In this document: piece by piece, positions 1-7,712 of the stretch
How the letters are laid out: each line of letters starts with the position of its first letter
Position numbering within the stretch: position 1 is the first letter of the stretch
Assembly: GCA_020633055.1 (NCBI GenBank)
Contig: JACKEJ010000008.1
Span: forward strand, 372,001-436,000
Length of the DNA stretch: 64,000 nt
Direction: 5' to 3'
Source: Sandaracinaceae bacterium
Lineage (GTDB): Bacteria; Myxococcota_A; Polyangia; Polyangiales; Houyiibacteriaceae
The notes under the pieces: model-generated
Seen by the model: only the letters and a program-made list of their open reading frames with translations
What the model was told of the DNA's origin: nothing
Databases searched by the model: none
Translations under genes and position numbers: made by a program

Positions 1-332
1 CGCAGCGTGGGCGTGAAGGGCAGCGCCACCTTGGTCGCGCCCGAGTAGCCGTACTCCGCGCCGTCGTCGCCGTACCAGGCCACCAGCCGCGACGTGACCA
101 CGCGCTTGCCCGCGATGACCAGCTCGTCCGGCCGGAAGGGCACGGCCTCGCACAGCTGAGTGAGCAGCGCGGTGGCCTCGGTTTCGGCGTAGAGCCGGCC
201 GTGGTCGTGCACCTCGCCATCGCGCGGCAGCAGGTTGCGCGGCGGCATGCCGGAGGCCGCTGGCGGGTCCGCTTCGGCCTGCCACTCGAAGGAGCGCTGG
301 GCGGCGGTGACGTTCAGGGCGCGCGTGCTCAC
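1..332 (-). CDS. AlkB-family 2OG-Fe(II) dioxygenase (N-terminal 110 residues, runs off the window)
   Basis: The reverse strand reads as an open frame from GTG at 332 to the window edge. It carries the AlkB-type blocks NLLPRDGEVHD, GRLYAE and RVVTSRLVAWYGDDGAEYGYSG, followed by a proline-rich P-F-T-P-x-L stretch. In this family that order precedes the HxD...H iron site, which lies beyond position 1 and cannot be checked. Family members repair alkylated nucleic acid bases by oxidative demethylation. The ATG at 349 is in another frame and hits a stop at once, so GTG 332 is the start. The gene is divergent from the permease pair that begins at 458. Confidence 0.8.
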   Translation of the reverse strand, partial: MSTRALNVTAAQRSFEWQAEADPPAASGMPPRNLLPRDGEVHDHGRLYAETEATALLTQLCEAVPFRPDELVIAGKRVVTSRLVAWYGDDGAEYGYSGATKVALPFTPTL

Positions 333-422
333 AGGATGCTCGGCAGCATGACGCGAAAGACGGGGGGGCGGCCACCGCTCTGGCAGGCGGCGTGCCGACG
401 CCGCCGAGGGAAGGCACGAGGA

Positions 423-451
423 TCGACATGCGCCGCGTGGCGACGTAGCGT
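423..451 (+). promoter_or_regulatory. Candidate sigma70-type promoter of the ABC permease pair
   Basis: TCGACA (423-428), a 17-base spacer, then TAGCGT (446-451), only six bases before the GTG at 458. The predicted transcription start coincides with the start codon, so the mRNA would be leaderless. No Shine-Dalgarno sequence is visible. Confidence 0.5.
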
Positions 452-457
452 GCGCGC

Positions 458-1387
458 GTGTGGCGCTACCTCACCGTCCGCTCGCTGCGCGCCTTCGCCA
501 CCGTGGTGGGGGTGGTCACGCTGGTGTTCCTGCTGGTGCGCCTGGTCCCGGGCGACCCGGTCGACGCCATCCTCGGTGACCAGGCCAGCCCCGAGGAGCG
601 CGCGGCACTGAGAGAGAGCCTGCACCTGGACGCGCCGCTGCCGCAGCAGTACGCGCACTTCGTCGGCGACGTGCTGGACGGGTCGCTGGGGCACTCCTTC
701 CGCAACCCGGCCCGCTCGGTGGGCTCGCTCATCGCCGAGGTGCTGCCCGCCACCGCCGCGCTCGCCTTCGCCGCGCTCGCGTTGGCGTTCGGGATCGCCC
801 TGCCGCTCGGGGTCATCGCCGCGGCCCGCCGAGGGACAGCTGCCGATGCGCTCGCGTCCACCGTGGCCGTGCTGGGCTTGGCCATCCCCAACATCTGGCT
901 GGGTCCGCTCTTGATCTTGGCGTTCGCCGTGGAGCTGCGCTGGCTGCCGCTGCCGGGTGACGACGCGCTGGGCCTCGAGGGGCTGCTCTTGCCCGCCATC
1001 ACCCTCGGGACCGCGCTCGCGGCCATCCTCACGCGGCAGACGCGCGCGTCCATGCTGGACGTGTACCAGGAGCAATACGTACTGGCGGCGCGCGCTCGAG
1101 GCCTGGCCGAGTGGCAGGTGGCCACGAAGCACGTGCTGCGCAACGCGCTCCTGCCCGTGCTGACCATCGGCGCCGCGCAGCTGGGCGCGCTCTTGTCGGG
1201 CGCGGTCGTGACCGAGAAGGTGTTCGAGCGCGCGGGGCTCGGGCAGCTGTTCCTGGACGCGTTCTTCGCGCGGGACATGCCGGTGGTGCAGGGCTGCGTG
1301 CTGGTGGTGGCCATCACCTACGTGGTGCTCAACATCGCGGTGGACCTCCTCTACGTGGTGGCCGACCCACGCGTGAGGCTCACGTGA
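458..1387 (+). CDS. ABC transporter permease, DppB/OppB type
   Basis: 309 residues, normal for DppB/OppB inner-membrane permeases of the peptide/nickel importer class. Features in order: N-terminal membrane helix (about 9-31), the periplasmic PGDP motif (about 31-34), a block of five helices, and the cytoplasmic EAA loop (ARARGLAEWQV..KHVLRNALLPV, about 208-230) that contacts the ATPase. The GTG start at 458 sits directly behind a -10-like box. The last bases overlap the next permease (GTGA), so the two are translated together. No substrate-binding protein or ATPase is nearby, so the substrate is unknown and the partners must be encoded elsewhere. Confidence 0.9.
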   Translation: MWRYLTVRSLRAFATVVGVVTLVFLLVRLVPGDPVDAILGDQASPEERAALRESLHLDAPLPQQYAHFVGDVLDGSLGHSFRNPARSVGSLIAEVLPATAALAFAALALAFGIALPLGVIAAARRGTAADALASTVAVLGLAIPNIWLGPLLILAFAVELRWLPLPGDDALGLEGLLLPAITLGTALAAILTRQTRASMLDVYQEQYVLAARARGLAEWQVATKHVLRNALLPVLTIGAAQLGALLSGAVVTEKVFERAGLGQLFLDAFFARDMPVVQGCVLVVAITYVVLNIAVDLLYVVADPRVRLT

Positions 1388-2184
1388 AGCGGCTGCTCGC
1401 GCGTCTGGGCCTCGTGCTGGTGGGTGGCTTCTTCGTGCTGGGTGTGGTGGGCCCGTGGCTCGCGCCCCGGGACCCACAGGCCATCGACCTCGCGCACCAG
1501 TTCGAGGCGCCGTCCAGTGGGCACTGGCTGGGCACGGCGGACAACGGCGTGGACCTGCTGAGCGCGCTCCTGCATGGGGCCCGGCTGGCGAGCGTGGTGT
1601 CGCTGAGCGTCGTGTGCGTGTCCGTCGTGGTCGGGGTCCTGCTGGGCGCGCTGGCGGGATACCTGGGGGGCCGCGTGGACCACGCGCTGTCGGCCGTGAC
1701 CGACGTGTTCCAAGCGTTCCCAGGCATCTTGCTCAACATCGCCATCCTCGCGCTGGTGGCCGAGCCGGGGCTGCTGCACCTCATCGTCGCGCTCAGCGTG
1801 TCTGGCTGGGTGCTCTACGCGCGGGTGGCGCGCGCCGCGACGCTCAGCTTGAAACAGCTGGCGTTCGTGGACGCTGCGCGGGCGCTGGGCGCCAGCGACG
1901 TGCGCATCCTCTTGCGCCACATCGTGCCCAACCTCGCGGGGCCCATCGTCATCCAGGCCACGGCGGGCCTGGGCGGAGTCATCCTGGCCGAGTCCACCCT
2001 CTCGTTCCTGGGCCTCGGCCCGGGCGTGGCCGTCTCGTGGGGCGCGCTCTTGGACCAAGGGAGCAGCGTGCTCTTGCGCTTCCCGCACGTGGCGCTCATC
2101 AGCGGCGGCTGCATCGCCGTGACCGTGCTGGGCTTCCAGCTGGCGGGCGACGCGCTGCGTGACACGCTCGACCCCCGCGGCTGA
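1384..2184 (+). CDS. ABC transporter permease, DppC/OppC type
   Basis: 266 residues from GTG 1384, which overlaps the previous stop by four bases. One helix follows the start (about 5-26), then the LGTADNGVDLLSALLHGAR segment typical of DppC (GTD.xGRD..SR..xGaR in the family). A five-helix core carries the EAA loop (AARALGASDVRILLRHIVPN, about 157-176). It should pair with the preceding DppB-like subunit. Longer in-frame starts upstream lie inside dppB and are not credible. The usual third and fourth components (two ATPases, binding lipoprotein) are absent here. Confidence 0.9.
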   Translation: MKRLLARLGLVLVGGFFVLGVVGPWLAPRDPQAIDLAHQFEAPSSGHWLGTADNGVDLLSALLHGARLASVVSLSVVCVSVVVGVLLGALAGYLGGRVDHALSAVTDVFQAFPGILLNIAILALVAEPGLLHLIVALSVSGWVLYARVARAATLSLKQLAFVDAARALGASDVRILLRHIVPNLAGPIVIQATAGLGGVILAESTLSFLGLGPGVAVSWGALLDQGSSVLLRFPHVALISGGCIAVTVLGFQLAGDALRDTLDPRG

Positions 2185-2249
2185 CGCGCGGCGGGCGCCA
2201 GGGCGACGGGAGCGACGAAATCGGCAGGCCTCCCCTCGTCGTTTGATTG

Positions 2250-2255
2250 TAGGCT
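2250..2255 (+). promoter_or_regulatory. -10-like hexamer TAGGCT, six bases before a GTG start
   Basis: TAGGCT at 2250-2255 is followed by GCTCGC and then the GTG of the PhyH-like gene at 2262. No clear -35 box is visible. It is one of about fifteen similar placements in this window. Confidence 0.4.
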
Positions 2256-2261
2256 GCTCGC

Positions 2262-3065
2262 GTGACCAGCACGAACGGCGACGCAGCGCGCTACGCGGAG
2301 CAGGGCTTTCTGACCCGGCTGCCAGGCTTGAGCGCCACGGAGGCCAAGGGCTTTCTCGATCAGCTGCTCGCGATCGAGGCCGAACAGGAACGCCTCCACC
2401 GGCGTCGGTTCGCCCTCGGAAGGCAGTGGCGCGAGCGTGGCTTTCGTCCCCACGAGCGAGCCGACCACCCGCTCCGTGAGTGGCTCGGCACGATGGCGCG
2501 ACACCCGGCGATCGGCGACGCCGTGGCACGCGTGCTCGGCGAGGATCTCCTGGTCCGCAACGCCGACATCGTCATCCGTCCGGCGCGCTCGCTGTTCGGC
2601 TCGGCGTGGCACCGCGACACGGCGCAGACGGGTCCGGGAGTGGACCGCATGGTGACCGCGTGGGTCGCCCTCACCCCCGCGACGAGGATGAACGGTTGCA
2701 TGCGGTTCATCGCTGGGTCCCATCGCCGCCCGCCCGCCCGTCGGACGGGCTTCTCCCTGGACCCCCGCCCGCGCCTACGCCAGCTCATCGACCCCGAGCT
2801 GCGCGAGGACGCATGGATCGACCTCGAGCACGAGGCCTGGAACGAGCTCGACGCGGGTCAGATCTCACTCCACCACATGCGCACGCTGCACGGCTCCGGG
2901 ACCAACTGGACGGGCTCTCCGCGGGTCGCCCTCGTCCTCCGCTTCCTGGCAGACGACGTCGACCCGTCGGTCGCGGGCTGCGGTGAAGCGATGTTGGTGC
3001 GGGGCCGTCACCGGAACCGGAACATCGCGCTGCGTGAGGCCGTGACGATGCAGTGGTCGCCTTGA
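2262..3065 (+). CDS. Phytanoyl-CoA dioxygenase (PhyH)-like 2OG-Fe(II) oxygenase
   Basis: 267 residues. The iron ligands of the PhyH fold are visible: H117-x-D119 in AWHRDTAQ and the distal H210 in LHGSGTN, with R221 placed to bind 2-oxoglutarate. The segment TAWVALTPATRMNGCMRFIAGSH is the conserved core in which the substrate strand and GSH turn sit. Family members hydroxylate small lipids, amino acids or natural products; the substrate cannot be read from the sequence. It stands alone between the permeases and a convergent second oxygenase. Start GTG 2262 is supported by the adjacent TAGGCT box. Confidence 0.85.
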   Translation: MTSTNGDAARYAEQGFLTRLPGLSATEAKGFLDQLLAIEAEQERLHRRRFALGRQWRERGFRPHERADHPLREWLGTMARHPAIGDAVARVLGEDLLVRNADIVIRPARSLFGSAWHRDTAQTGPGVDRMVTAWVALTPATRMNGCMRFIAGSHRRPPARRTGFSLDPRPRLRQLIDPELREDAWIDLEHEAWNELDAGQISLHHMRTLHGSGTNWTGSPRVALVLRFLADDVDPSVAGCGEAMLVRGRHRNRNIALREAVTMQWSP

Positions 3066-3087
3066 GCGCACCAAGGCGCGTTGCCTG

Positions 3088-3107
3088 GCAGTCCGTTGGA
3101 GGACTGC
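3088..3107. terminator. Hairpin between two convergent oxygenase genes
   Basis: A perfect 7-base inverted repeat, GCAGTCC (3088-3094) and GGACTGC (3101-3107), with a six-base loop. It lies between the stop of the plus-strand gene (3065) and the stop of the minus-strand gene (3107). There is no T-run, so intrinsic termination is plausible rather than certain. Confidence 0.45.
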
Positions 3108-3943
3108 TAGCGACGCGTGTGGCGGTCCACCCAGGCGAGCACCCGACTCGCGAGACGGTCGTCGATACCCGTGACGCGCTTCACACGGTCGTAGACGCGC
3201 AGCAACATCTTGTCCGCCCAGATGAGGGCGCGCTTGGTCGTTGCGTCGGTGGGGCGCGCGCGGTACTCGGTCGACTTCACCACCACCGGCTCACCGGCCG
3301 TGAAGTAGTACAGGGCGATCGAGCGGCGCGCCTCGTGAGGCGGGCAGGCGTAGGGATCGGGGTGTCCGTGGAACGTGTCGACGTCCGTGTTGAAGATGAC
3401 GGCGCGGTTGAAGACCGGCTCGATCGTGGCGCAGCAACGCTGCATGCTGCGGTCCCACAGCTCGAGCGCCCCGCCCCAGGCAGGCTCGTGATGCGGGTTC
3501 AGGTAGAGCAAGAGGTTCACGCGCCGTCGCCAACCGCGGTGATGGGGGTGCGCGGTGAAGTCCGCATGGACGTTGAGGAAGCCGCCCGGCGGACTCTGGT
3601 GCAAGCCACCTCCCTCGAGCCCCGGATCCGGGATGAGGTCCGGGACGCCCGTGAGCGCCGACAGCTGGGCCACGAACGTCGGCGAGTTCAGGTGCTCGAC
3701 GACCTCGCGGAGCGGCGCGGGGAACGAGTCGAGCTTCGTGTTCCCGTACTTCTTCTCGTTGAAGTGGGTGTACGCGGTCCAGTCGTCGGTGCCGAGCTGC
3801 GGGAACGCGTCGAACGCACGCGCAGCGACGTCCTCTCGCAAGAAGTGGTCGAGGACGATGTGAGGAAAAGCGGGCGCCGCCGCGTAGGCCGTGGCGTGTC
3901 GGCCGAGCTCGACGCTGGGGTGGACGGGTGACTGGCCGGGCAT
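3107..3943 (-). CDS. 2OG-Fe(II) oxygenase, prolyl-4-hydroxylase-like superfamily
   Basis: 278 residues. The double-stranded beta-helix ligands are H126-x-D128 (NVHADFT) and H192 (TFHGHPDP), and R206/R207 is in the position used to bind 2-oxoglutarate. Between them lie VNLLLYLNPHHEPAWGGALELWD and NRAVIFNTD, typical of the 2OG-FeII_Oxy_3 group. It has no signal peptide. Similar enzymes often sit in polysaccharide or glycopeptide loci, and here it is divergent from a GT39/GT2 pair starting at 4030, so a role in modifying a glycan or its carrier is a reasonable guess. ATG at 3943 is the only good start. Confidence 0.8.
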   Translation of the reverse strand: MPGQSPVHPSVELGRHATAYAAAPAFPHIVLDHFLREDVAARAFDAFPQLGTDDWTAYTHFNEKKYGNTKLDSFPAPLREVVEHLNSPTFVAQLSALTGVPDLIPDPGLEGGGLHQSPPGGFLNVHADFTAHPHHRGWRRRVNLLLYLNPHHEPAWGGALELWDRSMQRCCATIEPVFNRAVIFNTDVDTFHGHPDPYACPPHEARRSIALYYFTAGEPVVVKSTEYRARPTDATTKRALIWADKMLLRVYDRVKRVTGIDDRLASRVLAWVDRHTRR

Positions 3944-4029
3944 CAGCGCCGTTACGGTAGCAGCGCGCGCACCGGCCGCCTACCGCCCGAGAACGCCCGC
4001 GCGCTCGTCGCGTGCTAGAGTCCGGCGCT

Positions 4030-5547
4030 TTGTCGGCGCCCGTACAACCCCCCCCCGGCGGGACGGCCCCCAGGTGGGTGCTCGCGCTGCTCTCGATGCT
4101 CTCGATCGCGGGCGTGGCCATCTGCCTGTGGAGCGCCCCTGACAGTGTGTTCGGCGACGAGGGCGACCTCATCCGACCCGCCCGAGACCATGCGCGCGGG
4201 ATCTACGACCATCGCGTCAAATACCCGAGCTTTGCGCTGCACCTCTACGGGCAGAGCTTCCGACTCGCTGGCGTCCTCGAGGACTTCGACGCATGCCTGC
4301 GGATGGCGCGGGTCCTCAACGCGTTGCTCTTCGGGTTGGGGATCGTGCTTTCGTACGCGGTCGCGCGGCGCCTGATCTCGGCAAGGGGCGCGCTCGTCGC
4401 AGCGCTGCTCTTCGCGACGACCCCCGTGATCATGGTCTACGCGCCGTACGTGAAGACGGAGCCGGTGCTGATCGTGGAGACGCTGCTCTGCATGTACGCC
4501 GTGCTGCGGGTCGCGGAGGAGCCCTCGCGGTTGCGCTGGCACGCGCTGGCGGGGCTGTGCGCGGGGCTGGCCATGGCGACGAAGATCAGCGTCTATCCGG
4601 GCCTGATGTATGCCGCCTGGCTGCTCGTGAACGTCGCCCGTCGCTCGCCGCCCGCGTGGCATGCGGTGGGGCTGTTCGTGCTCGTCGCCATCACCTCCAT
4701 GCTGGTCACCTGGACGAACCTCTCGATCCTCCCGCAGATGTGGGACTACTGGCAGGACGACCCATACTTCCAACCCAATGCTTCGCCCTTCCGCGCCGTC
4801 CCTGGACTGCGCGCGTTCCCTTGGGACCGGTACACGACGTTCTTCATCGTCACGCTGCCGCTCAGCATTGGGTGGCCCATGATGGCGACCGTGGCGTGGA
4901 GCGCGCGCCTGTCCGTTCATCGTTCAGCGTTCGGATACGCCATCGGTGGAGCGACCCTCGTCACGCTGGTGCTCTCCCTGCAAGCGACGATGCTCCGCGT
5001 ACCCCACGGCTTCATGACGCTCTACCTGTGGGCCGTGATCACGTCGTCCGTCGTGATCGAGCGGCTGCGCCTGAGCGAAGTGCGCTGGCGACGTGCTGCT
5101 TCGGTGGGTGCGCTCGTCTCGCTGCTGGGCATGTCGGCGGCGACCATCGCGGATCTGACCCAGAGCAACCCCGAGCACGAAGCCGAGCGCTTCATGACGG
5201 GCGACGACGTCATGCTGTTGCTCTACGCGCGCAGCCGTGAGCCCGACCGCGAGACCATCCGCAGCCAGGTCGAACGCACGGCTCCCAGGCGCATCGTCGT
5301 GATGAGCTCGTACCTCCACAACATGTGCAAGTACCGTGACCACGCGCTCTACGAAGACAACTGCCGGTACTATCACGCGCTCCTCGCGGGGGAGACCCCC
5401 TTCCACCACGTGACCGACCTCCCGATGTTGATCCCCCTCGCCTTCTTGGCCGTCGACCCCGACGTCCGCGACGCGCGCTTCTTGGTCTTCGAGCGCGACC
5501 CCACACCCGCCTCGCAGGACGGCACGACCGAGGGGTTCGGTCGATGA
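4030..5547 (+). CDS. GT39/ArnT-like membrane glycosyltransferase
   Basis: About 505 residues with at least ten hydrophobic helices. The acidic motif FGDEGD sits in the first periplasmic loop after helix 1, as in the GT-C enzymes of the PMT/ArnT class, which transfer sugars from polyprenyl-phosphate donors. The C-terminal third is soluble. The next gene is a GT2 enzyme that could make such a donor, and their stop and start overlap (ATGA at 5544). TTG 4030 was chosen because TAGAGT (4016-4021) sits eight bases upstream, as before many starts here; GTG 4012 in the same frame would add six residues and cover that box. The acceptor is unknown. Confidence 0.75.
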   Translation: MSAPVQPPPGGTAPRWVLALLSMLSIAGVAICLWSAPDSVFGDEGDLIRPARDHARGIYDHRVKYPSFALHLYGQSFRLAGVLEDFDACLRMARVLNALLFGLGIVLSYAVARRLISARGALVAALLFATTPVIMVYAPYVKTEPVLIVETLLCMYAVLRVAEEPSRLRWHALAGLCAGLAMATKISVYPGLMYAAWLLVNVARRSPPAWHAVGLFVLVAITSMLVTWTNLSILPQMWDYWQDDPYFQPNASPFRAVPGLRAFPWDRYTTFFIVTLPLSIGWPMMATVAWSARLSVHRSAFGYAIGGATLVTLVLSLQATMLRVPHGFMTLYLWAVITSSVVIERLRLSEVRWRRAASVGALVSLLGMSAATIADLTQSNPEHEAERFMTGDDVMLLLYARSREPDRETIRSQVERTAPRRIVVMSSYLHNMCKYRDHALYEDNCRYYHALLAGETPFHHVTDLPMLIPLAFLAVDPDVRDARFLVFERDPTPASQDGTTEGFGR

Positions 5548-6287
5548 TCCACGGGAAGCGTGTCGGGATCGTGATGCCCGCCTACAACGCCGCGGCCACC
5601 GTCTCGGACGTCCTCGCGCGGGTCCCCGAGGGGCTGGCCGACGAAGTGCTGCTGGTCGATGACGCCAGCACGGACGGAACGGCAAGCGTGGCTCGCGCGC
5701 TCGGCATCGACGTCATCGAGCACGCGCAGAACCGAGGCTACGGCGCCAACCAGAAGACCTGCTACGACGCGATGCTCGCGCGGGGCGTAGACGTCGTGGC
5801 CATGTTGCACCCCGACGATCAGTATTCGGGCGCGCTCTTGCCAGAGCTCGTGACGCCCATCGTCGATGGGGAGTACGACTTGATGCTTGGCTCGCGCTTC
5901 TGCGGCTTGGATCCGCGCGACGGGGGGATGCCGCAGTACAAGTTCGTGATGAACCGGCTGCTGACGTGGTCGCAGAACCGCGCCATGGGCACGCGGTTGA
6001 GCGAGTTCCACACGGGCTACCGCGTGTTCGCCAGCGCCGCGCTCGCTCGGATCCCGTACCACCTCAACCGCGACGACTTCGTCTTCGACGCGGAGATGCT
6101 GGCGCAGGCCGTGTGTCTGGGGCATCGCATCGGCGAGGTGCCGTCCCCAGCCCGCTACTTCGCGGGCGCATCGTCCATCGGTTTCCGCGAGAGCGTGCGC
6201 TACGGACTCGGCGTCGTGAGCGTCACGGTGCGCGCATGGGCCCACCGGCGCGGCGTGCTGGACGACGAGCGCTTCCCGCTCGGCTGA
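5544..6287 (+). CDS. Glycosyltransferase family 2, DPM1/polyprenyl-phosphate sugar synthase-like
   Basis: 247 residues. GT-A fold landmarks: VMPAYNAAATVSDVL near the N-terminus, EVLLVDDASTDGT (nucleotide-binding DD around 40), the DXD-equivalent HPDDQYS (about 90-96) and FRVFASAAL-like acceptor loop GYRVFASAAL (about 155). There are no membrane helices, so it resembles the soluble dolichyl/undecaprenyl-phosphate sugar synthases. It overlaps the GT39 gene by four bases and may supply its lipid-linked sugar. That functional pairing is inference from adjacency. Confidence 0.8.
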   Translation: MIHGKRVGIVMPAYNAAATVSDVLARVPEGLADEVLLVDDASTDGTASVARALGIDVIEHAQNRGYGANQKTCYDAMLARGVDVVAMLHPDDQYSGALLPELVTPIVDGEYDLMLGSRFCGLDPRDGGMPQYKFVMNRLLTWSQNRAMGTRLSEFHTGYRVFASAALARIPYHLNRDDFVFDAEMLAQAVCLGHRIGEVPSPARYFAGASSIGFRESVRYGLGVVSVTVRAWAHRRGVLDDERFPLG

Positions 6288-6329
6288 CGAGAGGAGCGCC
6301 GTCAACGTGGGACGTGTAGCCTGGTGTGC

Positions 6330-6563
6330 ATGAGCACGAGTGACCACGACGACGAGAGCAGCATCGAGAACCGCGTCTACCTCTTCCGCGAGCTGGCCGC
6401 AGCGTTCATCGCGCGTGACGGGGGTCTGCTGGCGTCCACGGACCCAGCCGACCGCGCGCGAGCCCGCGCGGCCCTGGCCGAGATCGCGCGCGCCGCGTGC
6501 ATCGTCGCGGATCTCGAGGACGCGAGCCCCGACGAGGTCGCCGAGGCCATCACCGGCAGGTAG
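6330..6563 (+). CDS. Small hypothetical protein (77 residues)
   Basis: No family recognised. The protein is acidic and alpha-helical in character: NRVYLFRELAAAFIARDGG is followed by an alanine/arginine-rich helix and a short acidic tail ending in AITGR. TAGCCT (6317-6322) lies seven bases before ATG 6330, which favours this start over the in-frame GTG at 6324. It is 12 bases upstream of the SUKH-domain gene and probably cotranscribed with it. It could be a regulatory or immunity-associated small protein, but nothing in the sequence decides. Confidence 0.5.
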   Translation: MSTSDHDDESSIENRVYLFRELAAAFIARDGGLLASTDPADRARARAALAEIARAACIVADLEDASPDEVAEAITGR

Positions 6564-6575
6564 GACGCCACGAAC

Positions 6576-7181
6576 ATGTACGGCCCCCGTTACCGCGCAC
6601 TCTTCGAGCTGCTCTATGGCAGAGCGCCTACCGGGCTCGAGCGCAGCGTCATCGAAGCGGCCGAGGAACGACTGGGGTTCCCCATCCCTCCGCCGCTCCG
6701 CGACTTCCATCTCGTGTGCGGCGGCGAGGACCATCTTACGAGCGCGTACAACATCATCGTTCCCCCCCGCCTCTTAGAACGCGAAGACGGTCGGCTGGTG
6801 TTCTGCGAGGAACACCAGGGCGTCTGCGTATGGGGTTGCACGCCATGGGGCGAGAACCCGGACGCGGAGGTAGGCAACGTCCTCCCGGATGACTCCCTGG
6901 AGTGGCACGCGGAAGGGGCGACCCTGGGTAGCTTTCTTTCTGTCTTGGTGCTCCTCCAGACTGCGTGGGGCGGCTTCGAGTTCGTCGAACAGCTGCCATC
7001 GAGCCAGGCCGCCCTCGTCGACGCTGGCATCGAGTGGGACCGCGTGGTGCGGCACCGAGAGCTGACAATCTACGTGGCGGATGGGACCGTGGCCGCGGCG
7101 TTCGACGACCATCCGAGCATCACAGGCGCCGGTCGGACGGCAGCACACCTCGAGCGCCTGATGGCGCTCACGTCGCCGTGA
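6576..7181 (+). CDS. SMI1/KNR4 (SUKH)-family protein
   Basis: 201 residues. The N-terminal part has the SUKH signature: a helix (SVIEAAEERLGF), the PIPPPLRDFHLVCGG turn, and then a beta-rich core with WGCTPWGENPDAEVGN. SUKH proteins bind partners and are very common as immunity proteins for polymorphic toxins. No toxin gene is visible next to it. Neighbours on the same strand are a 77-residue unknown and a frameshifted unknown, then a DUF2314-ankyrin protein, which makes an orphan immunity cluster a plausible reading. Start ATG 6576 is 12 bases after the previous stop. Confidence 0.75.
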   Translation: MYGPRYRALFELLYGRAPTGLERSVIEAAEERLGFPIPPPLRDFHLVCGGEDHLTSAYNIIVPPRLLEREDGRLVFCEEHQGVCVWGCTPWGENPDAEVGNVLPDDSLEWHAEGATLGSFLSVLVLLQTAWGGFEFVEQLPSSQAALVDAGIEWDRVVRHRELTIYVADGTVAAAFDDHPSITGAGRTAAHLERLMALTSP

Positions 7182-7236
7182 CATCGACGGACTTCCACGA
7201 AGTGTCGAGACACCCCAATCTCCGAGTTCTGCGCTC

Positions 7237-7622
7237 ATGACGCTCGCCAACCTCGAGAATCTCGCGTACTACCCCGTGCCTGCCGGCACGTACGAGCTCG
7301 GCTGGCGCTTCAACGGGAGGCTCCCCGTCGCGGCCAACGCCGCCCTGGACGCGTTCTGGGCCTGGCCCGAGCTCCGCACGCACTTCTCGGCGCAACGTCG
7401 TGTCGACGTCGCAGCATTCCACATCGCGCGGGACAGCGTCTCACTCGAAGCACTGATGGGCGACCCCTGGGCGACGGCGGGGACTCCATCTGTGGTGGGG
7501 AACCGTGGCCGGTGGCGTGGCTGGCCCTCTCGCCGAGCTTTCGGATCGACGACGCGCAGGTGGGCGACCAGTTGGCCGAGCACTTGGAGACGGCCTTCGT
7601 TCGGCCGGTGCGCATCGGGTGA
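7237..7622 (+). pseudogene. Frameshifted small gene of unknown family
   Basis: Frame 1 from ATG 7237 gives coherent protein up to LEALMGDPW. The coherent continuation (GDGGDSICGGEPWPVAWLALSP then FRIDDAQVGDQLAEHLETAF) lies in another frame and ends at TGA 7620-7622. One missing base in the CCTGGGCGAC stretch near 7468-7472 would restore a single frame of about 129 residues. As read, frame 1 continues to 7716 with low-complexity Arg/Trp-rich sequence. This could be a true mutation or a sequencing error in a G run. The intact protein is not recognised; its place between SUKH and DUF2314 genes suggests the same kind of role. Confidence 0.55.
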
Positions 7623-7712
7623 GTGGCGTGGCCTCGGTCGCCTGGAACGCGGTCGGCGTGTCCGCGTGTACTTGGGCGTGGAGTTCGTTGTAGGCAGCGC
7701 TGGAGGGAAGCG

